A DNA stretch of 64,000 nt from Serratia liquefaciens ATCC 27592 (GTDB lineage Bacteria; Pseudomonadota; Gammaproteobacteria; Enterobacterales; Enterobacteriaceae): contig NC_021741.1 in assembly GCF_000422085.1 (NCBI RefSeq), positions 4,588,001-4,652,000 of the forward strand, given 5' to 3'. This document shows positions 30,082 to 40,568 of this stretch, one piece after another. The position numbers and the translations under genes were made by a program. Numbering within the stretch: the stretch's first letter is position 1; each line of letters opens with the position of its first letter. The notes beneath the pieces were generated by a model. That model was given only the letters and a program-made list of their open reading frames with translations, had not been told where the DNA came from and did no database searches.

Positions 30082-31452
30082 ATGAAGAAAAAGTCGTTAA
30101 TTCTTAGTGCATTGGCAATGAGTATTGGCCTCACACTGACCTCCGTACCGGCTGCCACCGCCGCGATGCCCGTCGCCGTTCAAGGGCAACCGCTGCCAAG
30201 CCTGGCGCCGATGCTGGAGAAGGTCTTGCCCGCAGTGGTCAGCGTGCATGTTGAAGGAACCCAGGTACAACGCCAGCAAGTTCCGGAGGAGTTCAGACGC
30301 TTCTTTGGCCCTGGTGGCCCTGGGCAACAGCAAAGCTCACGCCCGTTTGAAGGCTTGGGTTCCGGCGTCATCATCGACGCCGCCAAGGGCTATGTGCTGA
30401 CCAACAACCACGTGATCAACAACGCCGATAAAATCAGCGTACAGTTGAACGATGGCCGTGAAGTGGACGCCAAGCTGGTAGGCCGTGACGAACAGTCCGA
30501 TATCGCCCTGCTTCAGCTCAACGACGTGAAAAACCTGACCGCTATAAAAATGGCGGACTCCGATAAACTGCGGGTCGGTGATTTCGCCGTGGCCGTCGGC
30601 AACCCGTTTGGCCTGGGCCAAACCGCCACTTCCGGCATTATTTCCGCGTTGGGCCGCAGTGGCCTGAACCTGGAAGGGTTGGAAAACTTTATTCAGACCG
30701 ATGCGTCCATCAACCGCGGCAACTCCGGTGGCGCGCTGGTTAACCTTAACGGTGAGCTGATCGGCATCAACACCGCCATTTTGGCGCCAAGCGGCGGCAA
30801 CGTGGGGATCGGTTTTGCCATTCCGAGCAACATGGCGCAGAACCTCAGCCAGCAGTTGATCGAGTTTGGCGAAGTGAAACGCGGGCTACTGGGCATTAAA
30901 GGCAGTGAAATGACCGCCGATATGGCCAAGGCCTTTAATACCGACGCGCAACGCGGGGCGTTCGTCAGCGAAGTGCTGCCGAAATCCGCCGCTGCCAAGG
31001 CGGGCATCAAGGCTGGCGATATCCTGGTTTCGGTGGACGGCAAGCCTGTCAGCAGTTTCGCCGAGCTGCGCGCCAAGGTTGGCACCACTGCGCCGGGCAA
31101 AACCATCAAGGTTGGTCTGCTGCGCGACGGCAAACCGCAGGAAGTTTCCGTTACGCTGGATAACAGCGAAAGCGCCTCAACCAATGCCGAAACGCTTTCC
31201 CCAGCTCTGCAGGGGGTTTCACTCAGCAACGGGGCGATCCCAAGCGGTGAAAAAGGCGTGAAGATCGATAAAGTGGACAAAGGCTCTGCGGCGGCACAAA
31301 TCGGGCTGCAGAAAGACGATGTGATCATCGGCGTCAACCGCCAGCGTATTGAGAACATCACTGCACTGCGCAAAGTGCTGGAAGCCAAACCACCGGTCAT
31401 GGCGCTGAATATCGTGCGCGGCGGCGAAACCATTTATCTGCTGTTGCGCTGA
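30082..31452 (+). CDS. degQ: Periplasmic serine protease DegQ
   Basis: HtrA-family periplasmic protease and chaperone for misfolded envelope proteins. 456 residues. Signal peptide about 1-27; trypsin-like domain with catalytic triad H110, D140, S215 (GNSGG); two PDZ domains at about 255-345 and 360-450. I chose ATG 30082 because it starts a typical signal peptide; the longer in-frame reading from 29977 does not. The relatively short LA loop with GPGGPGQQQ supports DegQ rather than DegP. Confidence 0.95.
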   Translation: MKKKSLILSALAMSIGLTLTSVPAATAAMPVAVQGQPLPSLAPMLEKVLPAVVSVHVEGTQVQRQQVPEEFRRFFGPGGPGQQQSSRPFEGLGSGVIIDAAKGYVLTNNHVINNADKISVQLNDGREVDAKLVGRDEQSDIALLQLNDVKNLTAIKMADSDKLRVGDFAVAVGNPFGLGQTATSGIISALGRSGLNLEGLENFIQTDASINRGNSGGALVNLNGELIGINTAILAPSGGNVGIGFAIPSNMAQNLSQQLIEFGEVKRGLLGIKGSEMTADMAKAFNTDAQRGAFVSEVLPKSAAAKAGIKAGDILVSVDGKPVSSFAELRAKVGTTAPGKTIKVGLLRDGKPQEVSVTLDNSESASTNAETLSPALQGVSLSNGAIPSGEKGVKIDKVDKGSAAAQIGLQKDDVIIGVNRQRIENITALRKVLEAKPPVMALNIVRGGETIYLLLR

Positions 31453-31548
31453 TCGTATATTTGTTTAAAAACCGGGCGCGGTGACATACTGCGCTCGGTA
31501 TTCTCATGTTATCCTCCCGGTATCTTTCACCTCACGTACTAAAACTCC

Positions 31549-32607
31549 ATGTTTGCTAAGCTTTTGCGCTCTGTCGTTATTGGTCTAATCGTTGCTGGCC
31601 TACTGCTGGTTGCGTTGCCTGTGCTACGTTCTTCCAATGCCTTGTTCGCAGACAAACATGACAATACCCGTGATGAAACGCCCGTCAGTTACAATAAGGC
31701 GGTGCGTCGTGCCGCGCCTGCCGTAGTCAATATCTACAACCGCAACATGAACGGCACCGCCAACGTGCTGTCGCTGGGTTCTGGCGTGATCATGAATGAA
31801 CGCGGCTATATCCTGACCAATCGACACGTGATCAAGGATGCGCAACAAATTACCGTGGTCGTCCAGGACGGCCGCCGCTATGAGGCGCTGTTGGTCGGCT
31901 CCGACAGCCTGACCGATCTGGCAGTGCTGAAAATAGATCAGGGCAACCTGCCGGTGATCCCAATTAATAACGCGCGCACCGCGCACGTAGGTGACGTCGT
32001 GCTGGCGATTGGCAACCCTTATAACCTCGGCCAGACCGTGACTCAGGGGATCCTCAGCGCCACCGGCCGTATCAGTATGAGCACCACCGGGCGTCAGACC
32101 TTCCTGCAGACCGATGCCTCAATTAACCGCGGCAACTCCGGCGGCGCGTTGGTCAACTCCCTGGGCGAATTAATCGGTATCAATACCCTGACCTACGATA
32201 AAATCACCGACGGTGAAACGCCGGAAGGCCTGGGTTTCGCCATTCCTATCGAGCTGGCCACCAAGATTATGGACAAACTGATCCGCGACGGCCGCGTCAT
32301 TCGGGGTTATTTCGGCATTCAGGGCAAAGAGATTATTCCGTTGCGCTCGTCCAATTCCGGCATCGATCGCCTGCAGGGCATTATCGTGACTGAAATTACT
32401 CAGGGCGGGCCGGCAGGCAACGCCGGTTTCCATATTAACGATGTGATCATCAACGTGGACAACAAGCCTGCGGTATCGGTGCTGGAAACCATGGACCAGG
32501 TAGCAGAAATCCGACCGGGTACAGAAATCCCGGTGGTGGTCCTGCGCGAAGGCAAACGCATCACGCTGAAGATGACGGTGGGCGAATTCCCGGAAGATAA
32601 CAATTAA
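31549..32607 (+). CDS. degS: Sigma-E stress sensor protease DegS
   Basis: Inner-membrane-anchored serine protease that starts the sigma-E response by cutting RseA when its single PDZ domain binds the C-termini of misfolded porins. 352 residues. N-terminal anchor (about 5-27), protease domain with H93, D123, S198, one PDZ domain at about 255-345. Downstream of degQ as in E. coli, with a 96-base gap. Confidence 0.96.
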   Translation: MFAKLLRSVVIGLIVAGLLLVALPVLRSSNALFADKHDNTRDETPVSYNKAVRRAAPAVVNIYNRNMNGTANVLSLGSGVIMNERGYILTNRHVIKDAQQITVVVQDGRRYEALLVGSDSLTDLAVLKIDQGNLPVIPINNARTAHVGDVVLAIGNPYNLGQTVTQGILSATGRISMSTTGRQTFLQTDASINRGNSGGALVNSLGELIGINTLTYDKITDGETPEGLGFAIPIELATKIMDKLIRDGRVIRGYFGIQGKEIIPLRSSNSGIDRLQGIIVTEITQGGPAGNAGFHINDVIINVDNKPAVSVLETMDQVAEIRPGTEIPVVVLREGKRITLKMTVGEFPEDNN

Positions 32608-32608
32608 A

Positions 32609-32632
32609 AAGGCCCGGCAATGCCGAGCCCTC
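32609..32632 (-). terminator. Hairpin after degS, terminator-like on the minus strand
   Basis: Stem GGCCCGGCA / TGCCGAGCC with one mismatch. On the minus strand it is followed by TTTTT, so it would stop transcripts arriving from the murA side. On the plus strand it follows the degS stop but has no T-run. Confidence 0.6.
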
Positions 32633-32637
32633 AATAC

Positions 32638-33240
32638 TAATGCCGTTCACTTAAGGTGTTTTTTAGGCCAGTTCAATGTTCTTTTCGGTCGATAAACGGG
32701 CAAAGCTCCATGAGGTTCTGAAGCTCCGACCGAGCAAGGGTCCGTAGGCGCGGCCCCTTGCAACCCGCGCCTTTGCCCTATCAGACGGTTGGCTGCGCCA
32801 ACGACTCTCACTTCATCACGCCGCATCACTGCCGGCTACGACAGGCGTCCCTGCCTGTCTCGCCTGAAACCGCCGTCCATGGCGGTTTCGCCTATGCGCC
32901 GCTCCTGCGTTCGACGTCTTCAAGGGCACCCAACAACGTGCTCATCTCACCATTTTCACCGTCTTTCATCACTCAACGTCAAACTCAGGGGATAAGTTGC
33001 CCGGTGGCTGCTGATGCGGGTGTTGACCTTGGCGCGCATCACCCTCTGCCGAGCAAGGCGGCGTTGTCAGGGGCAACCGGCCAGGGAAGGCCGGTTGAGG
33101 CGAGACTAACAGGGAGGTTTGTCGTAGCCGACCCGCCCGACAACGCGGGTGCAGCGAGGGTATCCGCATAGCGGACAGAGGGTGTTAAGCGAGGGCGCGG
33201 GTGGAGGGGCCGCGCCTACGGCCCCTCCAATTGCCGTTCA
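32638..33240. repeat. Gene-free, hairpin-rich block with inverted ends
   Basis: The 722 bases between degS and murA hold no recognisable gene. GC-rich imperfect inverted repeats bound the core: CCGTAGGCGCGGCCCC (about 32742-32757) and GGGGCCGCGCCTACGG (about 33206-33221) are exact complements. The similarity extends inward to a GGCGCGGGT-type segment. Inside are stems at 32840-32859 (GACAGGC/GCCTGTC), 32866-32889 (GAAACCGCC/GGCGGTTTC) and 33075-33096 (AACCGGCC/GGCCGGTT). Small open frames on both strands (such as 32758-33171 plus and 32969-33169 minus) resemble the short hypothetical proteins often annotated in dispersed repeats; I do not call them genes. Confidence 0.6.
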
Positions 33241-33329
33241 TTGCGGTGGCAGAGAAATGCGGGATATTGACGGCAATTCTGCCTGCACTGAGCCTTCAGG
33301 GACCGAATAAAAAATGCCCGTCAGACAAA

Positions 33330-34607
<1,278 letters not shown>

Positions 34608-34644
34608 CTAAACTGACGCTGCCCGCCCCGCTGGGCAAACAGCC

Positions 34645-34899
34645 TTAAAATCCGTTGAGTTTGCGATCTCGCTGCCACTCTTCAGGGGTGTACGCCTTAA
34701 TCGACAAGGCGTGAATACGGTTGTCCGCAATGTATTCCATCAACGGCGCATAGACCGCCTGTTGTTTCTTAACGCGGCTCATGGCGGCAAACAGCTCACC
34801 GACCACGATCACCTGAAAATGGCTGCCGTCGCCGGTAACATGTGCTTCTTCCAGTGCCAATGCGCGCATCAGCACATCTTTAATCTCGCTATTTTCCAT
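34645..34899 (-). CDS. ibaG: BolA-family protein IbaG
   Basis: Small BolA-like protein of 84 residues (YrbA in E. coli), which binds monothiol glutaredoxin with an iron-sulfur cluster and responds to acid. The BolA helix-turn-helix-like region and the conserved His in [15 protein letters not shown] are present. ATG at 34899 gives the family start MENSEIKDV; the in-frame extension to 34992 runs through the mla terminator and is not real. Confidence 0.93.
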   Translation of the reverse strand: MENSEIKDVLMRALALEEAHVTGDGSHFQVIVVGELFAAMSRVKKQQAVYAPLMEYIADNRIHALSIKAYTPEEWQRDRKLNGF

Positions 34900-34976
34900 A
34901 GTATCCAGTTCTGTATCAAAAGGATCATAATCAGCCTGATATCTTAGTGGAATACGACGTTTTCTTAAACTAAAGA

Positions 34977-35002
34977 AAAAGCCCCTGTACAACAGGGGCT
35001 TT
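34977..35002 (-). terminator. Terminator between mlaB and ibaG
   Basis: Stem GCCCCTGT / ACAGGGGC (34981-34988 with 34992-34999). On the minus strand the stem is followed by TTTTTCTTT. It ends most mla transcripts before ibaG-murA. Confidence 0.85.
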
Positions 35003-35039
35003 CTGGGGAGAAAACGTCTTCATCCAGTCGAAAATCGGG

Positions 35040-35342
35040 CTAACCAGCGGTATCGACAGGCATTATTGCTTGCAGATTGTACAGTGCGATCAGCGTTTTC
35101 AAGCGATCGCCGGCGCCAGAAATTTTTAATTCCACGCCATGTTGGCGTTGCTGTTCGCGCAGATGCACCAGCAGTGCCAACCCGGACGAGTCCACCCGCT
35201 GCAGTTGCGCAACGTCGATAGCGGTTTTATCCGCCAGCAACGTTTCCCGCTGTTCCCACAGCGGCAACAGGGTTTCCCGATCCAACGCACCGCGCAGGAT
35301 CAGGGTCTGTTGCTGCGATTCAAAGCTGAGTGCAGCTGACAT
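35040..35342 (-). CDS. mlaB: Phospholipid transport STAS protein MlaB
   Basis: Cytoplasmic STAS-domain subunit that stabilises and regulates the MlaFEDB ABC complex. 100 residues (E. coli 97). The STAS core is seen in ALDRETLLPLWEQR and RVDSSGLALLVHL. The ATG overlaps the mlaC stop by one base (TGATG); a longer in-frame reading lies inside mlaC and is a shadow. Confidence 0.93.
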   Translation of the reverse strand: MSAALSFESQQQTLILRGALDRETLLPLWEQRETLLADKTAIDVAQLQRVDSSGLALLVHLREQQRQHGVELKISGAGDRLKTLIALYNLQAIMPVDTAG

Positions 35343-35971
35343 CAGTTTTTCTGATCCAGAGTAATCGGCTGAGCCGCCGCCGCCTGCAGTTGCTTGGTCA
35401 GGCCGTCGATCCCCTGGGTACGCAGCGTAGAAGCCCACTCGTTCTGCTTGGTGGTGATCATGCTGACGCCTTCGGCGATCATGTCATAAGCCTGCCAGTT
35501 ACCGGTTTTGGTGTTTTTGCGCCACTGGAAGTCCAGACGCACCGGCGGACGACCGCCATTGTCGATGATGGTCACGCGGATCGCCACAATGCTGGCGTCG
35601 CCCAGCGGCTTCTCTGGCTCAATCTGATAAGTTTGGCCGTGGTACATCGCCAGCGCCTGGCCGTAAGCCTGTTCCAGGTAGGCCTGGAATGCGGTGAAGT
35701 AGGCTTCACGCTGCGCCGGCGTCGATTCTTTGTAAAAACGGCCCAGCACCAGCGCACCGGCGTATTTGACCTGCACAAACGGCATCAGCTCCTGATGCAC
35801 CACGGAACGCAGGTAGTTAGGGTCCTGCTTGATCTTCGGCTGTTCGGTTTTCAGACGGGTGAAGGTCTTCTCAGCCGCGTCTTGCATCAGGCTGTAAGGA
35901 TTGGTCTGATCGACCGCATTCGCCAGCGGTGCGACCACCAGCAGGGCAACCATAAGTAAACGTTTAAACAT
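35342..35971 (-). CDS. mlaC: Periplasmic phospholipid carrier MlaC
   Basis: Soluble periplasmic protein that carries phospholipid between outer-membrane MlaA-OmpF/C and the inner-membrane Mla complex. 209 residues with signal peptide 1-19 (ends LANA). The single MlaC domain follows. Coupled by overlap to mlaB and 14 bases after mlaD. Confidence 0.96.
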   Translation of the reverse strand: MFKRLLMVALLVVAPLANAVDQTNPYSLMQDAAEKTFTRLKTEQPKIKQDPNYLRSVVHQELMPFVQVKYAGALVLGRFYKESTPAQREAYFTAFQAYLEQAYGQALAMYHGQTYQIEPEKPLGDASIVAIRVTIIDNGGRPPVRLDFQWRKNTKTGNWQAYDMIAEGVSMITTKQNEWASTLRTQGIDGLTKQLQAAAAQPITLDQKN

Positions 35972-35985
35972 GCAGGTTTCCTCTC

Positions 35986-36537
35986 TTAATGAATAGGGGC
36001 AGCGGCTTGTGGAGCTGCACCGGCAGCCGGCTGAGCAGCCGCGTCTCCCGTTTTGGCAGCATCATCCTGACCGCCGCTCTTATACAGGAACTGGCCGATC
36101 AGATCTTCCAGAACCATGGCTGATTTGGTGTCCTGAATCGTGCCGCCATCTTTCAAGATGGCCGTGCCCATATCCGGATCTTCAAAACCGACGTTCAGCG
36201 CCAGATATTGCTCCCCCAACAGGCCGGAGGTACGGATCGCCAGTGAGCTGGTGTCCGGGATCTGGTCGTATTTATCCTGGATATCCAGGGCTACGCGCGG
36301 CGTATAGGTTTTAGGATCGAGCGTAATATCAGCCACCCGGCCAATCATCACACCGCCGATTTTCACCGGAGAACGCGCTTTCAAACCACCGATGTTATCG
36401 AAGGTCGCGTAGATGCGGTATGTTGGCTCGTTACCGATCGACTTAATGTTCGCCACTTGCAGGCACAAAAACACGATGGCGCACAGCGCAATCAGCATAA
36501 ATGCCCCAACCCAGATTTCACTCTTCTTCGTTTGCAT
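35986..36537 (-). CDS. mlaD: MCE-domain phospholipid transporter subunit MlaD
   Basis: Inner-membrane-anchored MCE protein that forms the hexameric lipid channel of the Mla complex. 183 residues, as in E. coli. Membrane helix at about 8-30, MCE domain at about 38-115, then a helical and Ala/Pro-rich tail. ATG at 36537 gives MQTKKSEIW, the family start. Four bases follow the mlaE stop. Confidence 0.96.
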   Translation of the reverse strand: MQTKKSEIWVGAFMLIALCAIVFLCLQVANIKSIGNEPTYRIYATFDNIGGLKARSPVKIGGVMIGRVADITLDPKTYTPRVALDIQDKYDQIPDTSSLAIRTSGLLGEQYLALNVGFEDPDMGTAILKDGGTIQDTKSAMVLEDLIGQFLYKSGGQDDAAKTGDAAAQPAAGAAPQAAAPIH

Positions 36538-36541
36538 CGAA

Positions 36542-37324
36542 TCAATTCCCAAACATCAGTGCTGTCAGCACGAAATCCAATCCCAACACCGCCAGTGACG
36601 AATGTACCACGGTACGGGTCGTTGCCCGGCTTATCCCTTCAGAGGTAGGTACGGCATCATACCCGTTGAAGATGGCAATCCAGGTCACGGTGATGGCAAA
36701 TACCACGCTCTTGATCAGGCAGTTGAGCAAGTCTTTTTTCCACTCAACGGCGCCCTGCATGGCCGACCAGAAGAAGCCACTGTCGATGCCCTTCCAGTCT
36801 ACGCCCACCACCGAGCCGCCCCAGATGCCGATAGCGACAAAAATCATCGTCAGCAATGGCATGCTGATCAAACCGGCCCAGAAGCGCGGCGCAACGATAC
36901 GCCGCAGCGGATCGACGGCCATCATTTCCAGGCTGGAAATTTGTTCCGTTGCCTTCATCAGGCCAATTTCGGCCGTCAATGCAGAGCCGGCACGCCCGGC
37001 AAACAGCAACGCGGTGACCACCGGGCCCAGTTCACGCAGCAGCGATAACGCCACCATCATGCCCAGGCTGGCTTCTGCGCTGTAAGTGGTCAGTACCAGA
37101 TAACCCTGCAGCCCCAGCACCATACCGATAAACAACCCGGAAACCACGATGATCAGCAGCGACTGCACGCCCACGCTGTGCAACTGCTTGAGCAACAGCG
37201 GCCACTGCCTGCGCGGCTCAGGCCGCCCGACCAGCGCGTTGAACAGCATCAACCCGGCACGCCCAAAGCTGGCGCTGGTGTTGATGCCACGGCGTCCTAA
37301 CGACGCTAACGCCTGTAATAACAT
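36542..37324 (-). CDS. mlaE: ABC permease MlaE
   Basis: Integral membrane permease of the phospholipid ABC transporter MlaFEDB, 260 residues as in E. coli, with about five membrane segments. The MlaE/permease signature region ([18 protein letters not shown]) is intact. It follows mlaF by four bases. Confidence 0.96.
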   Translation of the reverse strand: MLLQALASLGRRGINTSASFGRAGLMLFNALVGRPEPRRQWPLLLKQLHSVGVQSLLIIVVSGLFIGMVLGLQGYLVLTTYSAEASLGMMVALSLLRELGPVVTALLFAGRAGSALTAEIGLMKATEQISSLEMMAVDPLRRIVAPRFWAGLISMPLLTMIFVAIGIWGGSVVGVDWKGIDSGFFWSAMQGAVEWKKDLLNCLIKSVVFAITVTWIAIFNGYDAVPTSEGISRATTRTVVHSSLAVLGLDFVLTALMFGN

Positions 37325-37328
37325 CAGC

Positions 37329-38144
37329 TTATTTACTCCCTAAACCTAACAGCTCGGCCTGATAATCACCGGCCGGATAACGGAAGGGTACCGGCCCATC
37401 GGCAATACCATCCAGGAACTGGCGCACGCGTGCATCAGGATTGTTCTGTAATTGCTGCGCCGTACCTTCGGCTATCACCCGATGATCGGCCACAATGTAA
37501 GCGTAGTCGGCGATGCTCAGCACTTCCGGCACGTCGTGCGAAACCACGATGCAGGTAATGCCCAGTGCGTGATTCAGCTCATCGATCAACTTCACCAGCA
37601 CGCCCATGGTGATGGGATCTTGGCCGACGAAAGGTTCGTCGAACATGATCATCTCCGGATCGAGCGCAATCGCTCGCGCCAGTGCGGCACGGCGCGCCAT
37701 ACCGCCGGACAATTCATTGGGCATCAGATCGGCTGCGCCACGCAGTCCAACCGCTTCCAGCTTCATCATCACCGTGCTGCGCAGAATGGGCTCCGGCAAA
37801 CGGCTATGTTCGCGCAGCGGGTACGCCACGTTTTCGAACACCGTCAGATCGGTGAACAGCGCACCAGACTGAAACAGCATGCTCATTTTCTTGCGCGCTT
37901 CATACAGTTGATGGCGAGACAACGCGGGAATGTTATCGCCATCAAACCAGATTTCACCGCTGTCCGGTGCCAGCTGACCGCCAATCAAACGCAGCAGCGT
38001 CGTTTTGCCAATGCCGGACGGCCCCATGATCGCCGTGACCTTGCCACGGGGAACCGTCAGGTTGATATCTTCGAATATCAGTCGATCGCCGCGCGTGAAC
38101 GTCATGTCGCGAACTTCGACCAGATTCTCTGCCTTCTGGTGCAT
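37329..38144 (-). CDS. mlaF: ABC ATPase MlaF
   Basis: ATP-binding subunit of the Mla lipid-asymmetry transporter. 271 residues from the ATG at 38144, which aligns with the E. coli N-terminus and follows AAGGATC. Walker [10 protein letters not shown], signature LSGGMARR, Walker B IMFDEPF. Other in-frame starts at 38168 and 38219 are possible but extend beyond the family. First gene of the mlaFEDCB operon. Confidence 0.95.
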   Translation of the reverse strand: MHQKAENLVEVRDMTFTRGDRLIFEDINLTVPRGKVTAIMGPSGIGKTTLLRLIGGQLAPDSGEIWFDGDNIPALSRHQLYEARKKMSMLFQSGALFTDLTVFENVAYPLREHSRLPEPILRSTVMMKLEAVGLRGAADLMPNELSGGMARRAALARAIALDPEMIMFDEPFVGQDPITMGVLVKLIDELNHALGITCIVVSHDVPEVLSIADYAYIVADHRVIAEGTAQQLQNNPDARVRQFLDGIADGPVPFRYPAGDYQAELLGLGSK

Positions 38145-38447
38145 GTTAATTGATCCTTCACGGGTCATTTTTGCCAAATCTACCCACGATGTTAAAGCAA
38201 CGGGCGCAATGCGTCTCATCTTTACAAAAACTTACCGCCATTTCGCTACCAATGGTGCCATAGGTTTTACTTTTACGCGTCACCCGGTCAAAATTGGCGC
38301 CATAACGAAAAAAAACGAAAGTGTTCATATATTAGCCGGGAAAACCCGTTGCTGCGGCTTTAACCTGCGCAACGGAGGGCAAAGCAAGATAGCCGAATTA
38401 CGGCTTTTAACCAACGAACCGGGATGATACCCAACAAAGGACCCTGC
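38145..38447. promoter_or_regulatory. Divergent mlaF / yrbG promoter region
   Basis: This 303-base gap separates the divergent mla operon and yrbG. It must hold promoters for both. I see AT-rich stretches around 38220-38250 and 38310-38335 (a run of A, then CATATATTAG) but no convincing -35/-10 pair, and no gene. Confidence 0.4.
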
Positions 38448-39434
38448 ATGTTTCTCGCGATAGCTTTATTAATCGTTGGTTTATTTTTACTGGTATATGG
38501 GGCAGACCGCTTAGTTTACGGTGCTGCGGTAATTTCGCGTTCACTCGGTGTGCCACCGCTGATTATCGGTATGACCATCGTCGGCATAGGCACTTCACTG
38601 CCGGAGCTGTTCGTGTCGACCACTGCGGCACTGAACGGGCAAATCGATATGGCCGTGGGGAACGTATTAGGTTCCAACATCACGAATATTTTACTGATCC
38701 TCGGCGTTGCCGCGCTGATACACCCGCTGGCGGCGCGATCCGAAGTGTTGCGGCGCGAACTGCCGCTGATGTTGGCGGTCACAGTATTGTGCGGTTTCGT
38801 GCTGATGGACGGCACGCTGAGCCGTCTGGATGGCGTGCTGCTGTTGGCCGCCGCCGCGGTATTTATTCTGTTGATGTTGAAAATTGCCCGGTTGGCGCAG
38901 CGCGAAGGCAGCGACAGCCTGACCGTGGAGCAAATCGCCGAACTGCCGCAGGACAGCAGCAACACCGTGGCGATACTGTGGCTGGTGCTGGCGTTTATCA
39001 TTCTGCCGCTGTCTTCCAAAATGGTGGTCGATAACGCCACGGTCATCGCGCACTATTTCGGTATGAGTGAGTTGGTGGTCGGCCTGACCGTCATCGCCAT
39101 CGGCACCAGCTTGCCAGAGTTGGCTACATCCATCGCCGGGGCACTCAAGGGCGAAGATGATATGGCGATTGGCAATATCATCGGCTCCAACATTTTCAAC
39201 ACGGTGATCGTGCTGGGCGTGCCCGCCCTGCTGTCCCCAGGTACCGTCGATGGCGCCGCCTTCCATCGCGATTACTGGGTGATGCTGGCGGTCAGCATTG
39301 TGCTCAGCGCCCTGTGCATCGGGCGGAAACATCGCATCGGCCATCTTGCCGGCGCTCTGTTATTATGTGGTTTTATTGCGTATCTTGCGGTGCTGTTTTT
39401 TAACCCTTTCGATTCATTTAGCTATACCCAATAG
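38448..39434 (+). CDS. yrbG: Calcium/sodium-exchanger-family protein YrbG
   Basis: Ca2+:cation antiporter family membrane protein, 328 residues, two homologous halves of about five helices. Each half carries the ion-binding motif: GIGTSLPELFVS near residue 45 and AIGTSLPELATS near residue 215. The physiological ion is not established in E. coli. I use ATG 38448 (AAAGGA upstream, family start MFLAIAL); an ATG at 38424 is possible. The last few codons and stop lie inside an ERIC-type repeat, so the C-terminal SYTQ is repeat-encoded. Confidence 0.93.
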   Translation: MFLAIALLIVGLFLLVYGADRLVYGAAVISRSLGVPPLIIGMTIVGIGTSLPELFVSTTAALNGQIDMAVGNVLGSNITNILLILGVAALIHPLAARSEVLRRELPLMLAVTVLCGFVLMDGTLSRLDGVLLLAAAAVFILLMLKIARLAQREGSDSLTVEQIAELPQDSSNTVAILWLVLAFIILPLSSKMVVDNATVIAHYFGMSELVVGLTVIAIGTSLPELATSIAGALKGEDDMAIGNIIGSNIFNTVIVLGVPALLSPGTVDGAAFHRDYWVMLAVSIVLSALCIGRKHRIGHLAGALLLCGFIAYLAVLFFNPFDSFSYTQ

Positions 39435-39548
39435 CCTTCGGGAGGCAGGACAGCGGCAAAAGAATGCATCCCTGCGAGCTTAGTCCGCTAAGTGACCAGA
39501 CCAAACGAAAGCAGCCAACGCCCAGTATCCTGAAGGATGAAGGGTATA
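39423..39548. repeat. ERIC-type intergenic repeat
   Basis: A 126-base element bounded by TATACCC and GGGTATA, close to the 127-base length of ERIC. The arms are imperfectly complementary (AGCCTTCGGGAGG against CCTGAAGGAT). The centre has a CTTAG-TCCG-CTAAG palindrome followed by TGACC, and GCAGCCAACGC further on, all recalling the enterobacterial consensus. It begins within the yrbG coding end and stops about 16 bases before kdsD. Confidence 0.75.
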
Positions 39549-39564
39549 ACCGACGGGAATGAGT

Positions 39565-40551
39565 ATGTCGAACATTCAGTTGCAACCAGGCTTTGATTTT
39601 CAGCAGGCAGGCAAAGAAGTGCTGCAGATTGAGCGTGACGGGCTGGCCCAACTCGATCAATACATTAATGCAGACTTTACCCGTGCCTGCGAGTTGATTG
39701 CCGAGTGCAGTGGCAAAGTGGTGGTGATGGGTATGGGTAAATCCGGGCACATCGGCTGCAAAATTGCCGCCACCTTCGCCAGTACCGGAACGCCTTCGTT
39801 CTTTGTTCATCCTGCAGAGGCCAGCCATGGCGACCTCGGCATGGTGACAACTCAGGATATCGTGCTCGCCATCTCCAACTCAGGTGAGTCCAACGAAATA
39901 CAGGCGCTGATCCCGGTGCTGAAGCGTCAGCAAATCCCGTTGATCTGCATGACCAACAACCCGGAAAGTTCGATGGGCAAAGCGGCGGATATTCATCTGT
40001 GCATCAAGGTGCCACAGGAGGCCTGCCCACTCGGTCTGGCACCGACCACCAGTACCACCGCTACGCTGGTGATGGGGGATGCGTTGGCCGTCGCACTGTT
40101 AAAGGCGCGCGGTTTCACGCCGGAAGATTTTGCGTTATCACACCCGGGGGGCGCTCTGGGTCGCCGCCTGCTGCTGCGTGTCTGCGACATCATGCACAGC
40201 GGTGACGAAATTCCTCACGTCAGCGCCGATGCATCTCTGCGCGATGCGCTGCTGGAGATCACCCGAAAGAACCTGGGTATGACGGTCATCTGCGACGATT
40301 TGATGAAAATCGCCGGTATCTTTACCGACGGTGACCTGCGCCGGATATTCGATATGGGCATTAATCTCAACGAGGCGCGGATCGTCGATGTCATGACGCT
40401 CGGCGGTGTACGGGTTCGCCCGAACCTGCTGGCGGTGGACGCGCTGAATCTGATGCAGCAACGCCATATCACCGCGCTGCTGGTTGCCGATGGCGACCAA
40501 TTGCTGGGTGTGGTACATATGCATGACATGCTGCGCGCCGGCGTCGTTTAA
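39565..40551 (+). CDS. kdsD: D-arabinose 5-phosphate isomerase KdsD
   Basis: Converts ribulose 5-phosphate to arabinose 5-phosphate, the first step to Kdo of lipopolysaccharide. 328 residues as in E. coli: SIS domain (about 40-185) with GMGKSGHIG, then two CBS domains (about 205-328). Of two near ATGs, I chose 39565 because GGGA lies six bases upstream; the ATG at 39559 has no spacing from it. The ERIC element just upstream may shape its mRNA leader. Confidence 0.95.
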   Translation: MSNIQLQPGFDFQQAGKEVLQIERDGLAQLDQYINADFTRACELIAECSGKVVVMGMGKSGHIGCKIAATFASTGTPSFFVHPAEASHGDLGMVTTQDIVLAISNSGESNEIQALIPVLKRQQIPLICMTNNPESSMGKAADIHLCIKVPQEACPLGLAPTTSTTATLVMGDALAVALLKARGFTPEDFALSHPGGALGRRLLLRVCDIMHSGDEIPHVSADASLRDALLEITRKNLGMTVICDDLMKIAGIFTDGDLRRIFDMGINLNEARIVDVMTLGGVRVRPNLLAVDALNLMQQRHITALLVADGDQLLGVVHMHDMLRAGVV

Positions 40552-40568
40552 CTATGGAAGAGAACTCA

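Noticed and set aside
32758..33171. Open frame of 137 codons between degS and murA
   Set aside because: Lies in the structured repeat-like block, overlaps an open frame on the other strand and has no recognisable domain.
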